Source: Streptomyces sp. C10-9-1 (lineage in GTDB: Bacteria > Actinomycetota > Actinomycetes > Streptomycetales > Streptomycetaceae). Taken from it: DNA of 64,000 nt. The stretch spans positions 117,671-181,670 of the forward strand of contig NZ_JANHKP010000016.1 in NCBI RefSeq assembly GCF_024497955.1, written 5' to 3'. Each line of letters begins with the position of its first letter. Positions within the stretch are counted from its first letter, which is position 1. The notes under the pieces were generated by a model, which did no database searches, was not told where the DNA came from, and saw nothing but the letters and a program-made list of their open reading frames with translations. Position numbers and translations under genes: made by a program. Of the stretch, positions 33,840 to 42,155 are shown piece by piece.

Positions 33840-34190
33840 GTGCTGGAGATGACGCGCGAGGAGTTCGAGGAACTGGTCGCCGAGGCCCTGGACCGGATCC
33901 CTCCGGAGCTGACGCGGCTGATGGACAACGTCGCCGTGTTCGTGGAGGACGAGCCGGCCCCCGGCGACCCCGACCTGCTCGGTCTCTACGAGGGGACTCC
34001 GCTCACCGACCGCGGCGAGTGGTACGCGGGGGTCCTGCCGGACCGGATCACGATCTACCGCGGTCCGACGCTGCGCATGTGCGAGAGCCGGGAGGACGTG
34101 GTCGCCGAGACCGAGATCACCGTGGTGCACGAGATCGCCCACCACTTCGGGATCGACGACGCCCGGCTCCACGAACTGGGCTACGGATGA
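33840..34190 (+). CDS. Minimal zincin metallopeptidase family protein
   Basis: This 116-residue protein is one of the short conserved bacterial zincins. It has the metal motif H97-E-I-A-H101-H-F-G-I-D, where the two His and the following Asp or His would bind zinc with Glu as base. The N-terminal half (MTREEFEELVAEALDRIPPEL, then NVAVFVEDEP) is the usual signature. Substrates are not known. GTG 33840 is preceded by GACAAT with a six-base gap and no Shine-Dalgarno, so it is probably leaderless; ATG 33849 is the alternative. The stop overlaps the next gene's ATG (ATGA, 34187-34190), so the CrcB gene is coupled to it. Confidence 0.9.
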   Translation: MLEMTREEFEELVAEALDRIPPELTRLMDNVAVFVEDEPAPGDPDLLGLYEGTPLTDRGEWYAGVLPDRITIYRGPTLRMCESREDVVAETEITVVHEIAHHFGIDDARLHELGYG

Positions 34191-34714
34191 GGGGCGGACG
34201 CAAGGCGCCGCCGGACGCGCCCGTTCCCCCGGAGGACGGCGTCTGCCCGGCCTCGGCGGTCGACCCGGACGTCGACCTGCGGGTTCCCGCCCAGCGGGCG
34301 GAGCTGGCGGGCCGTCACCGGTGGACGGTGCTCTCCGCGATCTCGCTCGGCGGGGCGGTCGGCGCGACGGGCCGCCACGCGGCCTCGGTGCTCTGGCCGG
34401 CCTCCGGCGGCGGCTTCCCCTGGGCCCTCCTCGCGGTCAACGCCGTGGGCTGCGCCCTGATCGGCGTGCTGATGGTGCTGGTGGGTGCCGGGGGCAGGGC
34501 GTCCCGCCCCCTGGTCCGGCCCTTCCTCGGCGTCGGCGTCCTCGGCGGCTTCACCACCTTCTCCGCCTATGCCGCGGGGGTGGTGGACCTGCTGGAGCAC
34601 GGCAGCGTGCTGCCCGCCGCCGGATACGCGGCGGGCACCGCGGCGGCGGCGCTCGGCGGGGTGTGGGCCGGTGCGTCCGCCACCCGGGCCTGCCTGGCGG
34701 GGGAGCGCCCGTGA
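34187..34714 (+). CDS. crcB: CrcB/Fluc fluoride channel subunit 1, with long N-terminal extension
   Basis: The 175-residue product has four transmembrane segments with Fluc signatures: LGGAVGATGRHAA, AVNAVGCALIGVL (the conserved pore Asn) and VGVLGGFTTFSAYAAGV (Phe-rich TFS motif). These channels expel fluoride. About 45 hydrophilic residues precede the first helix, more than usual. The ATG overlaps the upstream zincin stop by four bases. A second crcB follows after 103 bases; two different Fluc subunits encoded together usually form an antiparallel heterodimer. Confidence 0.93.
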   Translation: MRGGRKAPPDAPVPPEDGVCPASAVDPDVDLRVPAQRAELAGRHRWTVLSAISLGGAVGATGRHAASVLWPASGGGFPWALLAVNAVGCALIGVLMVLVGAGGRASRPLVRPFLGVGVLGGFTTFSAYAAGVVDLLEHGSVLPAAGYAAGTAAAALGGVWAGASATRACLAGERP

Positions 34715-34817
34715 GCGGGCCGGGGCGCTGCGCGCGCGCCGGGCGCCTCGGGCGGGGCGGGTCCCTCGCGGCACGCCCCGGGAGCGGGACGAGGGACGCG
34801 GACCGGGAGGGGACGGC

Positions 34818-35180
34818 ATGACCTGGCTGCTGGTGGCCGCGGGCGCGGCCGCGGGGGCGCCGCTGCGGTATCTGACGGACCGTGCGGTGCAGTCGCGGCA
34901 CACCTCCGCCTTCCCCTGGGGCACGTTCACCGCCAACGCGCTCGGCAGCCTGCTGCTCGGGCTGCTGGCCGGGGCGTCGGTCTCCTCGGGCGCGTACGCG
35001 CTGCTCGGCACGGGGCTGTGCGGGGCGCTCACGACGTACTCGACGTTCTCCTACGAGACCCTGCGGCTGGCCGAGCAGGGGCGGCCCCTGACGGCGGCCG
35101 CCAATGTGGCGGCCTCGGTGGCGGTGGCGGTGGCGTCGGTGTACGCGGGCATGGAGACCGCCCGCCTCCTCGCGGGCTGA
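34818..35180 (+). CDS. crcB: CrcB/Fluc fluoride channel subunit 2
   Basis: The 120-residue, four-helix protein has the Fluc motifs GAPLRYLTDR, FTANALGSLLLGLL (pore Asn) and GLCGALTTYSTFSYET. ATG 34818 has a strong GGGAGGGGA ribosome binding site. It lies 103 bases after the first crcB and is transcribed with it. The two subunits differ in net charge of their loops, as expected for oppositely oriented partners, although topology was judged only by eye. No fluoride riboswitch is evident upstream of the pair. Confidence 0.94.
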   Translation: MTWLLVAAGAAAGAPLRYLTDRAVQSRHTSAFPWGTFTANALGSLLLGLLAGASVSSGAYALLGTGLCGALTTYSTFSYETLRLAEQGRPLTAAANVAASVAVAVASVYAGMETARLLAG

Positions 35181-35342
35181 GCGTGCGGCACGGGCCCGGA
35201 GGCGGTCGCGCCGGGAGGCCGGGGCGGGGGCCCCGGCGCGCACGGGGGCGCCGCCGTGCGCGCGGCGGCCGTGTCCCCGGCGGGGTGCGGGTAGTTGGGC
35301 AGGGGGACCCGCGTCCGTCTTTCCTGCCCCGGAGGTGCCCCC

Positions 35343-35981
35343 GTGCGCCATTTGCCCGCTCCCGGCCGGTCCGCCGCCCTGCTCGCCGCCGTCTTCGCGG
35401 TCCTGGCCTCCGCGGGCTGCATGAGCGTGGGCCAGGACGAGGGCGCGCCACCTGCGCCGAGCACCTCCGCCAGCGAGGGGTCCGACGAGGTGCAGGAGGC
35501 CGGCGCGGACCGCGGGGCCCCGGGCGGGCAGCTCCCGGCCGGGCACGGAGGGGACCGGCCCGCGGTCGGCGACCGGGACGACGCCGCCGAGGACGAGGAC
35601 GGCAAGGGCGGCGAGGACGGGGCGGACGAGGACGAGGACGCCGAACCCGGTGAGGCGGGGGCGCCCCCCGTGCCGAGCGGCTCGCCGACGCGGGGTGCCT
35701 CGCCGCGTCCCGGCGGGGGGCCGGACAAGCCGGACACCCACCCCTCCGCGACGCCGTCCGGCCCCAGTGCCGAGCCCGGCACGCCGACGCCCGAGCCGCC
35801 GTCCGAGCCCCCGCAGGAGCCCGAACCCGAGTCCTCCGAGCCCGCGGAACCCACCGGGCAGCCGTCCGCCTCCTCGGCCCCCGAGGTGCACGGGAGCGCG
35901 CTGCGCACCGTCGCGGACGGGGAGCCGGACGCCCGCTTCGGTTCGGAGCCCGCGGCCTCGCCCCAGGCCGGTCCCGCGTGA
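35343..35981 (+). CDS. Low-complexity putative lipoprotein
   Basis: The 212-residue product has a signal with a hydrophobic core (AALLAAVFAVLASAGC) and Cys26 as the probable lipidation site. The mature part is almost entirely acidic, Pro, Glu and Gly (for example EPPSEPPQEPEPESSEP), consistent with an unstructured cell-wall-spanning spacer. GTG 35343 is chosen because GGAGGTG lies seven bases upstream, a strong site. No enzymatic domain is present and no partner is obvious. It lies between the crcB pair and the DEAD-box helicase gene, both on the plus strand, with gaps of more than 150 bases on both sides. Confidence 0.7.
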   Translation: MRHLPAPGRSAALLAAVFAVLASAGCMSVGQDEGAPPAPSTSASEGSDEVQEAGADRGAPGGQLPAGHGGDRPAVGDRDDAAEDEDGKGGEDGADEDEDAEPGEAGAPPVPSGSPTRGASPRPGGGPDKPDTHPSATPSGPSAEPGTPTPEPPSEPPQEPEPESSEPAEPTGQPSASSAPEVHGSALRTVADGEPDARFGSEPAASPQAGPA

Positions 35982-36223
35982 CCGCCGTGCCGCTCACCCG
36001 CCCGTGAGGCCGGTGTAACCGGGCTCACGCCGAGGCGGTTTGCCTCGGCGGGGGGAGGGTGCGTATGGTGGTAGATCGTTTGATCCCATTGCCCGGCGCC
36101 GAAAAAGAAGCGCGCCGTGTGGCGCGTACTCTCCCTGACCGTGGCTGACCGCATCGAGGCGGTCGAATTGCGAATTCACGGAGTTTGGGCGCGTGCCGTA
36201 ACTCCGGAAGGTTCGCATTTCGC

Positions 36224-38305
36224 ATGTCCGAATTCTCGACCGATCACGCCGTCATGCCCGCTGACGCCGAGGCGCCCGCCGCCGAGCAGCCGTCCGCGGA
36301 GCCGCAGGAGCCCCAGGTGACCTTCGCGGACCTCGGCCTCCCCGAGGGCGTGGTGCGCAAGCTCGCCCAGAACGGCGTGACCGTCCCGTTCCCGATCCAG
36401 GCGGCCACCATCCCGGACGCCCTGTCCGGCAAGGACATCCTCGGCCGCGGCCGCACCGGCTCCGGCAAGACCCTCTCCTTCGGCCTGCCGACGCTGGCGG
36501 CCCTGGCCGGCGGCCGCACCGAGAAGAAGCGCCCCCGCGCGGTGATCCTCACCCCCACCCGTGAGCTCGCCATGCAGGTGGCGGACGCGCTCCAGCCCTA
36601 CGGCGACGTCCTCGGCCTGAAGATGAAGGTCGTCTGCGGCGGCACCTCCATGGGCAACCAGATCTACGCCCTGGAGCGCGGCGTCGACCTGCTGGTGGCC
36701 ACCCCGGGCCGTCTGCGCGACGTCATCAACCGTGGCGCCTGCTCCCTGGAGGACGTGCGGGTCGCCGTCCTCGACGAGGCCGACCAGATGTCCGACCTGG
36801 GCTTCCTCCCCGAGGTCACCGAACTGCTCGACCAGGTCCCGTCCGACGGCCAGCGCATGCTGTTCTCCGCGACCATGGAGAACGAGATCTCCACGCTGGT
36901 GAAGCGCTACCTCACCGACCCGGTCAGCCACGAGGTCGACAGCGCCCAGGGCAACGTCACGACCATGACCCACCACGTCCTCGTGGTGAAGCCGAAGGAC
37001 AAGGCGCCCGTCACGGCGGCGATCGCCGCGCGCGAGGGCCGCACCATCATCTTCGTCCGCACCCAGCTGGGCGCCGACCGCATCGCCGAGCAGCTCCGCG
37101 ACGCCGGGGTGAAGGCCGACGCCCTGCACGGCGGCATGACCCAGGGCGCCCGCACCCGCACCCTCGCCGACTTCAAGGACGGCTACGTCAACGCGCTGGT
37201 CGCGACCGACGTCGCCGCGCGCGGCATCCACGTCGACGGCATCGACCTGGTGCTGAACGTGGACCCGGCCGGCGACCACAAGGACTACCTGCACCGCTCC
37301 GGCCGCACCGCGCGCGCCGGCCAGTCGGGCACCGTGGTCTCGCTCTCGCTTCCGCACCAGCGGCGCCAGATCTTCCGCCTGATGGAGGACGCGGGCGTCG
37401 ACGCCTCGCGCCACGTCGTGGGCGGCGCGGGCGCCTTCGACCCGGAGGTCGCCGAGATCACCGGCGCCCGGTCGCTCACCGAGGTGCAGGCCGACTCCGC
37501 CAACAACGCCGCCAAGCAGGCCGAGCGCGAGGTCGCCGAGCTGACCCGGCGTCTGGAGCAGGTGCAGCGCCGGGCCGCCGAGCTCCGCGAGGAGGCCGAC
37601 CGCCTGGTCGCGCGCGCCGCCCGCGAGCGCGGTGACGACCCGGAGGCCGCGATCGCCGAGGTGACCGAGGCCGCCGAGGCCGAGGTGGCGGCTGCCGTGC
37701 CGGAGCCGGCCCCCGAGCCCGTGCGCGAGGAGCGCCCCTCCCACGACCGGCGTGACGATCGGGGCAACTTCGAGCGCCGCGACCGGGGCGGGTTCCGCCG
37801 TGACGACCGCGGTGGCGACCGGGGCGGGTTCCGCCGTGACGACCGCGGTGGCGACCGCGGCGGCCGGTCCTTCGAGCGCCGCGACGACCGCGGTGGCCGC
37901 TCCTTCGACCGTGACCGGTCCTTCGAGCGCCGTGACGACCGCGGTGGCGACCGCGGTGGCCGCTCCTTCGACCGCGACCGCTCGTTCGACCGCCGCGACG
38001 ACCGCCCCTCGGGCGGCTTCCGCCGGGACGACCGCGGGGGCTTCGAGCGCCGCGACCGGGGCGGGTTCCGCCGCGACGACCGCGGTGGCCGCTCCTTCGA
38101 GCGCCGTGACGACCGCCCCTCGGGCCACCGCGGCAGCGACCGCCCCTACAACCGCGACCGCCGTGACGACCGCCCCTCGGGCGGCTTCCGTTCGGGCGGC
38201 GACCGCCACGACCGCCCCTACGGCCGTCGTGACGACCACCGCGGCGCCGGCTCCTTCGGCGGCGGCCGCCGCGACGACAAGCCGCGCTGGAAGCGCAACG
38301 GCTGA
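36224..38305 (+). CDS. DEAD-box RNA helicase with Arg/Asp/Gly repeat tail
   Basis: This 693-residue helicase has a Q-motif-like N-terminus (VTFADLGLPEGVVRKLAQ...PFPIQ), Walker A RTGSGKT (residues 77-83), PTRELAMQ, the DEAD box (184-187), SAT, and in the second RecA domain ATDVAARGIHV and HRSGRTARAG. After residue about 450 come an acidic/helical spacer and a tail (about 506-690) of degenerate RRDDRGG/RGGFRRDDRGG repeats, an RGG-like RNA-binding region that can drive condensates. Such helicases remodel structured RNA, often in the cold. ATG 36224 gives MSEFSTDHAV; a GGAAGG lies rather far upstream (13 bases). A strong terminator follows. Confidence 0.93.
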   Translation: MSEFSTDHAVMPADAEAPAAEQPSAEPQEPQVTFADLGLPEGVVRKLAQNGVTVPFPIQAATIPDALSGKDILGRGRTGSGKTLSFGLPTLAALAGGRTEKKRPRAVILTPTRELAMQVADALQPYGDVLGLKMKVVCGGTSMGNQIYALERGVDLLVATPGRLRDVINRGACSLEDVRVAVLDEADQMSDLGFLPEVTELLDQVPSDGQRMLFSATMENEISTLVKRYLTDPVSHEVDSAQGNVTTMTHHVLVVKPKDKAPVTAAIAAREGRTIIFVRTQLGADRIAEQLRDAGVKADALHGGMTQGARTRTLADFKDGYVNALVATDVAARGIHVDGIDLVLNVDPAGDHKDYLHRSGRTARAGQSGTVVSLSLPHQRRQIFRLMEDAGVDASRHVVGGAGAFDPEVAEITGARSLTEVQADSANNAAKQAEREVAELTRRLEQVQRRAAELREEADRLVARAARERGDDPEAAIAEVTEAAEAEVAAAVPEPAPEPVREERPSHDRRDDRGNFERRDRGGFRRDDRGGDRGGFRRDDRGGDRGGRSFERRDDRGGRSFDRDRSFERRDDRGGDRGGRSFDRDRSFDRRDDRPSGGFRRDDRGGFERRDRGGFRRDDRGGRSFERRDDRPSGHRGSDRPYNRDRRDDRPSGGFRSGGDRHDRPYGRRDDHRGAGSFGGGRRDDKPRWKRNG
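37741..38300 (+). repeat. Tandem-like repeats encoding the RDDRGG tail
   Basis: Short units such as CGACCGCGGTGGC and GGTTCCGCCGTGACGACC recur many times, some as near-identical 30-50 bp blocks (37790-37850), giving the RRDDRGG protein repeats. Copy number is likely variable between strains. Confidence 0.75.
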
Positions 38306-38323
38306 CACCGTGTGACCTGAAAC

Positions 38324-38368
38324 CCCGGGCCCGTGGGCCGCTTCTGACGAGCGGTCCGCGGGCCCGGG
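38324..38368 (+). terminator. Terminator of the DEAD-box helicase gene
   Basis: A 19-base arm (38324-38342) pairs with 38350-38368 apart from two G-U wobbles, with a 7-nt loop, 18 bases after the stop. Confidence 0.8.
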
Positions 38369-38480
38369 CCGTTTCCGGGGACGCCCTCCCGGGGCCGGTC
38401 GCGGCGGGACGCCCGGACGTGTCGGGATACCCGATCGGTTCCGGGGAGCTCTTTGGCTATGCTCAGGGGTGTCGTGTCGA

Positions 38481-38553
38481 GGGCCGTTAGCTCAATTGGC
38501 AGAGCAGCGGACTTTTAATCCGTTGGTTGTGGGTTCGAGTCCCACACGGCCTA
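38481..38553 (+). tRNA. tRNA-Lys(UUU)
   Basis: A 73-nt plus-strand cloverleaf with acceptor GGGCCGT/ACGGCCT (one G-U at 1-72), anticodon loop CTTTTAA (TTT), T-loop TTCGAGT and discriminator A. TATGCT at 38456-38461 is a plausible -10. Confidence 0.95.
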
Positions 38554-38591
38554 CCGGCAGCAGGGGAGGAGAGATCCTCCCGCCTGCGGCA

Positions 38592-38627
38592 GAGCGCCCC
38601 GCGCGGTTCCCACCGGGCGGGGCGCTC
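38592..38627 (+). terminator. Terminator of tRNA-Lys
   Basis: A perfect 11-bp stem (38592-38602 with 38617-38627) and a 14-nt loop, 38 bases after the tRNA. Confidence 0.75.
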
Positions 38628-38952
38628 CGCCGTTCCGGCGCGCGGGTGGACGCGGGCGTGCCCGCCGGGCCCCTCAGGGGACCGGGGCACCGGGGACGGC
38701 CCCCTCCGCGACCGGCCGTGGGCGGTGTCCCGCCCGAGGCCGCCGCCGGCCGCCTCGGCCACCGCCGCCTCCCCGTGCCGGCCCGTCCCTCCGGGGCCCC
38801 GGCCGTGCCGGCCTCGTCGACGGTCCCGGCTGCGGCGGGTCGCGGACGCCCCGCGGTGCGGCGACGATGAGGTCGGGGCGCGGCCCGTGCACCGCCGAGT
38901 CGGCCTGCGGGACGGGCCCCACACGCTGCCCGACGGCCCGCGGGAGACGTTC

Positions 38953-39585
38953 ATGAGCACCATCGAGCTGACGATCCAGGCGACCATCGCGGTGTTGCTG
39001 CTGGTCGATCCCTTCCTGCGCGGCGTCTTCTTCCGGATGCTGACCGAGGACGAGCCCGAGCGGCGGCGCGAGTACGTCGGCCGGATCATGCTGACGATCG
39101 CCGTCACCCTGGGCGGGGCCGCCCTGGTCGGCCGGGAGCTGCTCGACCTGGTCGGCATCGACCTCGGGGCCTTCGGCATCGCCGGCGGGCTGGTGCTCGC
39201 CCTGATGGGGTTCGAGATGCTCTTCGGAGGGGAGCCGACCCGTGCGCAGGGCGGGGCCCGGGCACACGAGGAGCCGCAGCGGAGGTCGGCCGAGGACTCG
39301 ATCGTCGTGCCGTACGCCATCCCCTTCATGGCGGGCCCGGGCGCCATCACCTCGGTGATCACCATCGCCTCCGCGGGGGACGGACTCTCGGGCACGGTCG
39401 CCGCGCTCATCGCGGTCGGCGTGACGGTGGCACTGATCCCGCTCGGGCACCTGTACCTGGCCGACCGGATGAACTTCTCCCACCAGACCATGGCCCTGAT
39501 GACGCGCTTCGGCGGCCTGTTCGTCGCCACGATCGGCATCCAGCTCATGCTCGGCGGCGTCCGCACGTACTTCGGCATCGGCTGA
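38953..39585 (+). CDS. MarC (UPF0056) family integral membrane protein
   Basis: This 210-residue membrane protein has six hydrophobic segments and the MarC signatures LLLVDPFLRGVFF near the N-terminus, GGLVLALMGFEMLFG, and VPYAIPFMAGPGAITSVI. Family members are described as NAAT-type transporters or remain without proven substrate, and the old link to multiple antibiotic resistance in E. coli was not upheld. A hydrophilic loop of about 30 residues (residues 95-125) separates the third and fourth helices. ATG 38953 follows CGGGAGACG. The upstream 325 bases after the tRNA-Lys terminator hold no supported gene. Confidence 0.9.
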   Translation: MSTIELTIQATIAVLLLVDPFLRGVFFRMLTEDEPERRREYVGRIMLTIAVTLGGAALVGRELLDLVGIDLGAFGIAGGLVLALMGFEMLFGGEPTRAQGGARAHEEPQRRSAEDSIVVPYAIPFMAGPGAITSVITIASAGDGLSGTVAALIAVGVTVALIPLGHLYLADRMNFSHQTMALMTRFGGLFVATIGIQLMLGGVRTYFGIG

Positions 39586-39739
39586 CCGCGACCGGCCCTG
39601 ACGGCACCTCACCGCCCGGTGCCCGGCCCCGGCCACCGGGCGCGGCGGGGGCGTGGCGCGGCGGTGCCGCGCGCGCCCGGTCGTCGGGGAGCCTGCCCCG
39701 GCCGACGATGGGAGTACGCCCGTCGACAGGGAGGCGCTC

Positions 39740-41008
39740 ATGACCGGCTGGCTCATCAGGGACTATGCCCAGGACGACCTGGAGGGGCTGATCCGGGTCG
39801 ACGCCGAGAGCGGGACGACCGGGGAGCCGCCGCTGTTCCCGCTGTCCGACGCGGTGGCCGCCCTCCAGGGCGGGCACCCTGCGGTGGTGGCTGTGGCGGA
39901 CGACGTGGTCGTGGGGGCGGCCGTGGGGCGGGTCGAGCACGACCGGGCGTGGATCCTGCGGATCTGCATGCTGCCCAGCTGGCGGCACATGGGCATGGGC
40001 AGTGCGCTGGTCACGGCCCTGGAGCACCGGTTCTTCGCGGGCGGGGTGCGCTCGGTGCACGTCGCGCTGCCGGAGGAGGAGACGGGCGCCGCCGCCCTGC
40101 GCAACTGCGGTTTCGAGGCGCGGTCCGGGCTGGTCGTCTTCGAGAAGCGGGGACCGGTGACCCCGCGGGCGATCAGCATGCTCTCGGCGCTCGGCGCGGA
40201 GCTGCCTCCCGGGGGGCTGTGGGGGAAGGTCGCCGGGATGCAGCGGGAGAAGCGGCTGATCGAGCGGCGGCTGGTGCTCCCGCTCGCGCACCCGGAGATG
40301 GCGTCCCAGCACGGGGTGGAGCCGCCGCGCGCGGTGATGCTCTTCGGGCCGCCCGGGACGGGCAAGAGCACCTTCGCCCACGCCATCGCGAGCCGTCTCG
40401 GCTGGCCGTTCCTGGAGCTGTTCCCGGCGCGGCTGGCAGCCGAGTACGGGCTGGCCGCCGGTCTGAGCCGGCGGTTCGACGAGATCGCGCAGCTCGACCA
40501 CGTCCTGGTCTTCATCGACGAGGTGGAGGAGGTCGCCGCCGCGCGCAGCGGTGCGGACGCGACGGGGGTCGGCGTCGTCAACGAGCTGCTCAAGGCCATC
40601 GTGCGGTTCCGCAGCCAGGACGGGCGGCTGCTGGTCTGCGCCACCAACAGCGTCACCGCGCTGGATCCGGCCTTCCTGCGCCACGGCCGCTTCGACTACG
40701 TCCTGCCCATCGGTCCGCCCGACGAGAGCGCCCGGTCCGCCCTGTGGGGGAGCTACCTGGCGCGCGCCGGGACTGAGGCGGACGTCTCCGCGCTCGCCGC
40801 CGCCAGCGAGGGCTTCACCCCCGCCGACATCGCCCATGTGGCGCGGATGGTCTCCCAGGCCCAGTTCGAGCGCACCTACGACACCGGGGCCCGCTCCCGG
40901 CCGACCACCGAGGACTACCTGGCCGCCATCCGCGAGACCCATCCCACGGTGAGCCGGGGCATGGTGGAGGAGTTCGCGGAGCAGAGCGCGGTCTTCGCCC
41001 GCACCTGA
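39740..41008 (+). CDS. GNAT acetyltransferase-like domain fused to AAA ATPase
   Basis: The 422-residue product joins two domains. Residues 1-145 resemble a GNAT N-acetyltransferase, with the acetyl-CoA-binding stretch ICMLPSWRHMGMGSALVTALE (a variant of the Q/RxxGxG/A loop). Residues about 165-400 form an AAA ATPase with Walker A GPPGTGKST (203-211), Walker B VFIDEVEE (D260/E261), sensor CATNS and the arginine-finger-like HGRFDYVLPIG, closest to FtsH/ClpX-like classic AAA proteins. An N-terminal substrate-binding role for the GNAT domain is possible, with the ATPase remodelling proteins. The function is unknown. ATG 39740 has AGGGAGG seven bases upstream. I see no frameshift between domains. 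Confidence 0.8.
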   Translation: MTGWLIRDYAQDDLEGLIRVDAESGTTGEPPLFPLSDAVAALQGGHPAVVAVADDVVVGAAVGRVEHDRAWILRICMLPSWRHMGMGSALVTALEHRFFAGGVRSVHVALPEEETGAAALRNCGFEARSGLVVFEKRGPVTPRAISMLSALGAELPPGGLWGKVAGMQREKRLIERRLVLPLAHPEMASQHGVEPPRAVMLFGPPGTGKSTFAHAIASRLGWPFLELFPARLAAEYGLAAGLSRRFDEIAQLDHVLVFIDEVEEVAAARSGADATGVGVVNELLKAIVRFRSQDGRLLVCATNSVTALDPAFLRHGRFDYVLPIGPPDESARSALWGSYLARAGTEADVSALAAASEGFTPADIAHVARMVSQAQFERTYDTGARSRPTTEDYLAAIRETHPTVSRGMVEEFAEQSAVFART

Positions 41009-41045
41009 ACGGCGGCCCGGGCGCACCGCCCGGGACAATGGCGCG

Positions 41046-41450
41046 ATGGAGGACACGACGGGGCCGGGCCCCGGGGACGAGGCCGTGGCGCGGGCCGTCG
41101 CGGGGGAGCTGCGGCTGATGGAGCCCGCGGTGCGCGCCTCGCGCGCCGCTGCGGCGGAGCTGCTGGATCCGGAGTTCGTCGAGGTGGGGGCGTCGGGTCG
41201 GCGGTGGACGTACGCCGAGATGCTCGACGCGCTGCCCGGGATGGCGGGCGCCGACGGGGAGGGGCCGCGCCACCGGCCGTCCGCGGTGGCCGGGGTGCTG
41301 CTGGCGCCGGGGCTGGTGCACCTCACCTACGAGACGGAGGCCGGCGGACGCCGGGTGCGGCGGAGTTCGCTGTGGCGGGCCGAGGGCGGTACCGGCCCCC
41401 TGCGGCTGCTGTACCACCAGGGCACGCCGGTTCCCGACGGCGCCGGGTGA
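41046..41450 (+). CDS. Small NTF2-like (SnoaL/DUF4440) protein
   Basis: The 134-residue product has the cone-shaped NTF2 pattern: an N-terminal helix (VARAVAGELRLMEPAVR), AAELLDPEFVEVGASGRRWTYAEMLDAL, and a C-terminal sheet (VHLTYETEAGGRRVRRSSLWR...LYHQGTPV), as in DUF4440 proteins. These often bind small hydrophobic molecules or act as isomerases; no catalytic residue can be assigned. GACAAT ends six bases before the ATG with no Shine-Dalgarno, so it is probably leaderless. It lies 37 bases after the GNAT-AAA gene and could also be co-transcribed with it. Confidence 0.75.
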   Translation: MEDTTGPGPGDEAVARAVAGELRLMEPAVRASRAAAAELLDPEFVEVGASGRRWTYAEMLDALPGMAGADGEGPRHRPSAVAGVLLAPGLVHLTYETEAGGRRVRRSSLWRAEGGTGPLRLLYHQGTPVPDGAG

Positions 41451-41585
41451 GTCCTGCCGGGCGGGGCGGCCGCGGGACGGGCGCCCGGGAGGCCGGGGCG
41501 GCCGGGCGGGGGCGCCGGGGGCCGGGCCGCGGAGGCGTGCGGTGTCCGCCGGGACCCTGAATAGGAGTCCTGGATGCATGTTTGC

Positions 41586-41591
41586 TAGCGT
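41586..41591 (+). promoter_or_regulatory. Putative -10 of nsrR (leaderless)
   Basis: TAGCGT lies six bases before the nsrR ATG with no Shine-Dalgarno. The expected NsrR or other operator region is just upstream (41560-41585), where TAGGAGTCC (41562-41570) and the palindromic ATGCAT (41574-41579) are seen. Confidence 0.4.
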
Positions 41592-41597
41592 CCTCGT

Positions 41598-42068
41598 ATG
41601 CGGCTGACCAAGTTCACCGATCTCGCCCTCCGTGCCGTGATGCGGCTCGCCGTCGTGCGCGAGGGCTCGCCCGTCTCGACCACCCGCGAGGTGGCCGAGG
41701 CGATGAACGTGCCGTACGCGCACATGGCGAAGGCGGTCGCCCGGCTCCAGCACCTCGGCGTGGTGGAGGCCCGGCGCGGGCGGGGCGGCGGTCTGGCGCT
41801 CAGCGCCCTCGGTCGCAGGGCCTCGGTCGGGTGGCTGGTCAGAGAGCTGGAGGGTGAGGAGGAGGTCGTCACCTGCGAGGGTGACGCCCCGTGTCCGCTG
41901 CGGGGCGCATGCCGTCTGCGGCGTGCGCTGCGGGAGGCCCAGGAGGCGTTCTACGCCAGCCTCGACCCGCTGACCGTCGGGGACGTCGTCGCTTCGCCCA
42001 CGGGTCCGGTCCTGGTCGGCCTGACCGGGGTGCGGGGAGGGGAGGCCGGAGTCCCCCGGCCCGGATGA
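41598..42068 (+). CDS. nsrR: NsrR, Rrf2-family iron-sulfur nitric oxide sensor
   Basis: The 156-residue Rrf2 regulator carries the winged helix (residues about 3-75, with STTREVAEAMNVPYAHMAKAV as recognition region) and a cysteine-rich loop C93-x5-C99-x5-C105. These positions, with D8 (MRLTKFTD), match the 4Fe-4S ligands reported for S. coelicolor NsrR (D8, C93, C99, C105). NO destroys the cluster and relieves repression. The target is the flavohaemoglobin gene 87 bases downstream, and NsrR probably also represses itself. It is likely leaderless. In S. coelicolor the nsrR-hmpA1 pair lies elsewhere in the genome, by memory, so this position may be specific to this lineage. Confidence 0.93.
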   Translation: MRLTKFTDLALRAVMRLAVVREGSPVSTTREVAEAMNVPYAHMAKAVARLQHLGVVEARRGRGGGLALSALGRRASVGWLVRELEGEEEVVTCEGDAPCPLRGACRLRRALREAQEAFYASLDPLTVGDVVASPTGPVLVGLTGVRGGEAGVPRPG

Positions 42069-42155
42069 CCGGCCGGTGCGCGGTGGTGGTGTGCCTGGCC
42101 TCTGCCCGCAAGCGTCAGCGAAAATGCGAAGATCTTTAACCAATTAGGAGTCCCT

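Noticed and set aside
37741..38300. CRISPR-like array in the repetitive region
   Set aside because: Units are irregular, in frame and without unique spacers; they encode protein repeats.
36176..38308. 710-codon Ala/Val-rich antisense frame over the DEAD-box gene
   Set aside because: Low-complexity product arises from the RDDRGG repeats read backwards; no start signal.
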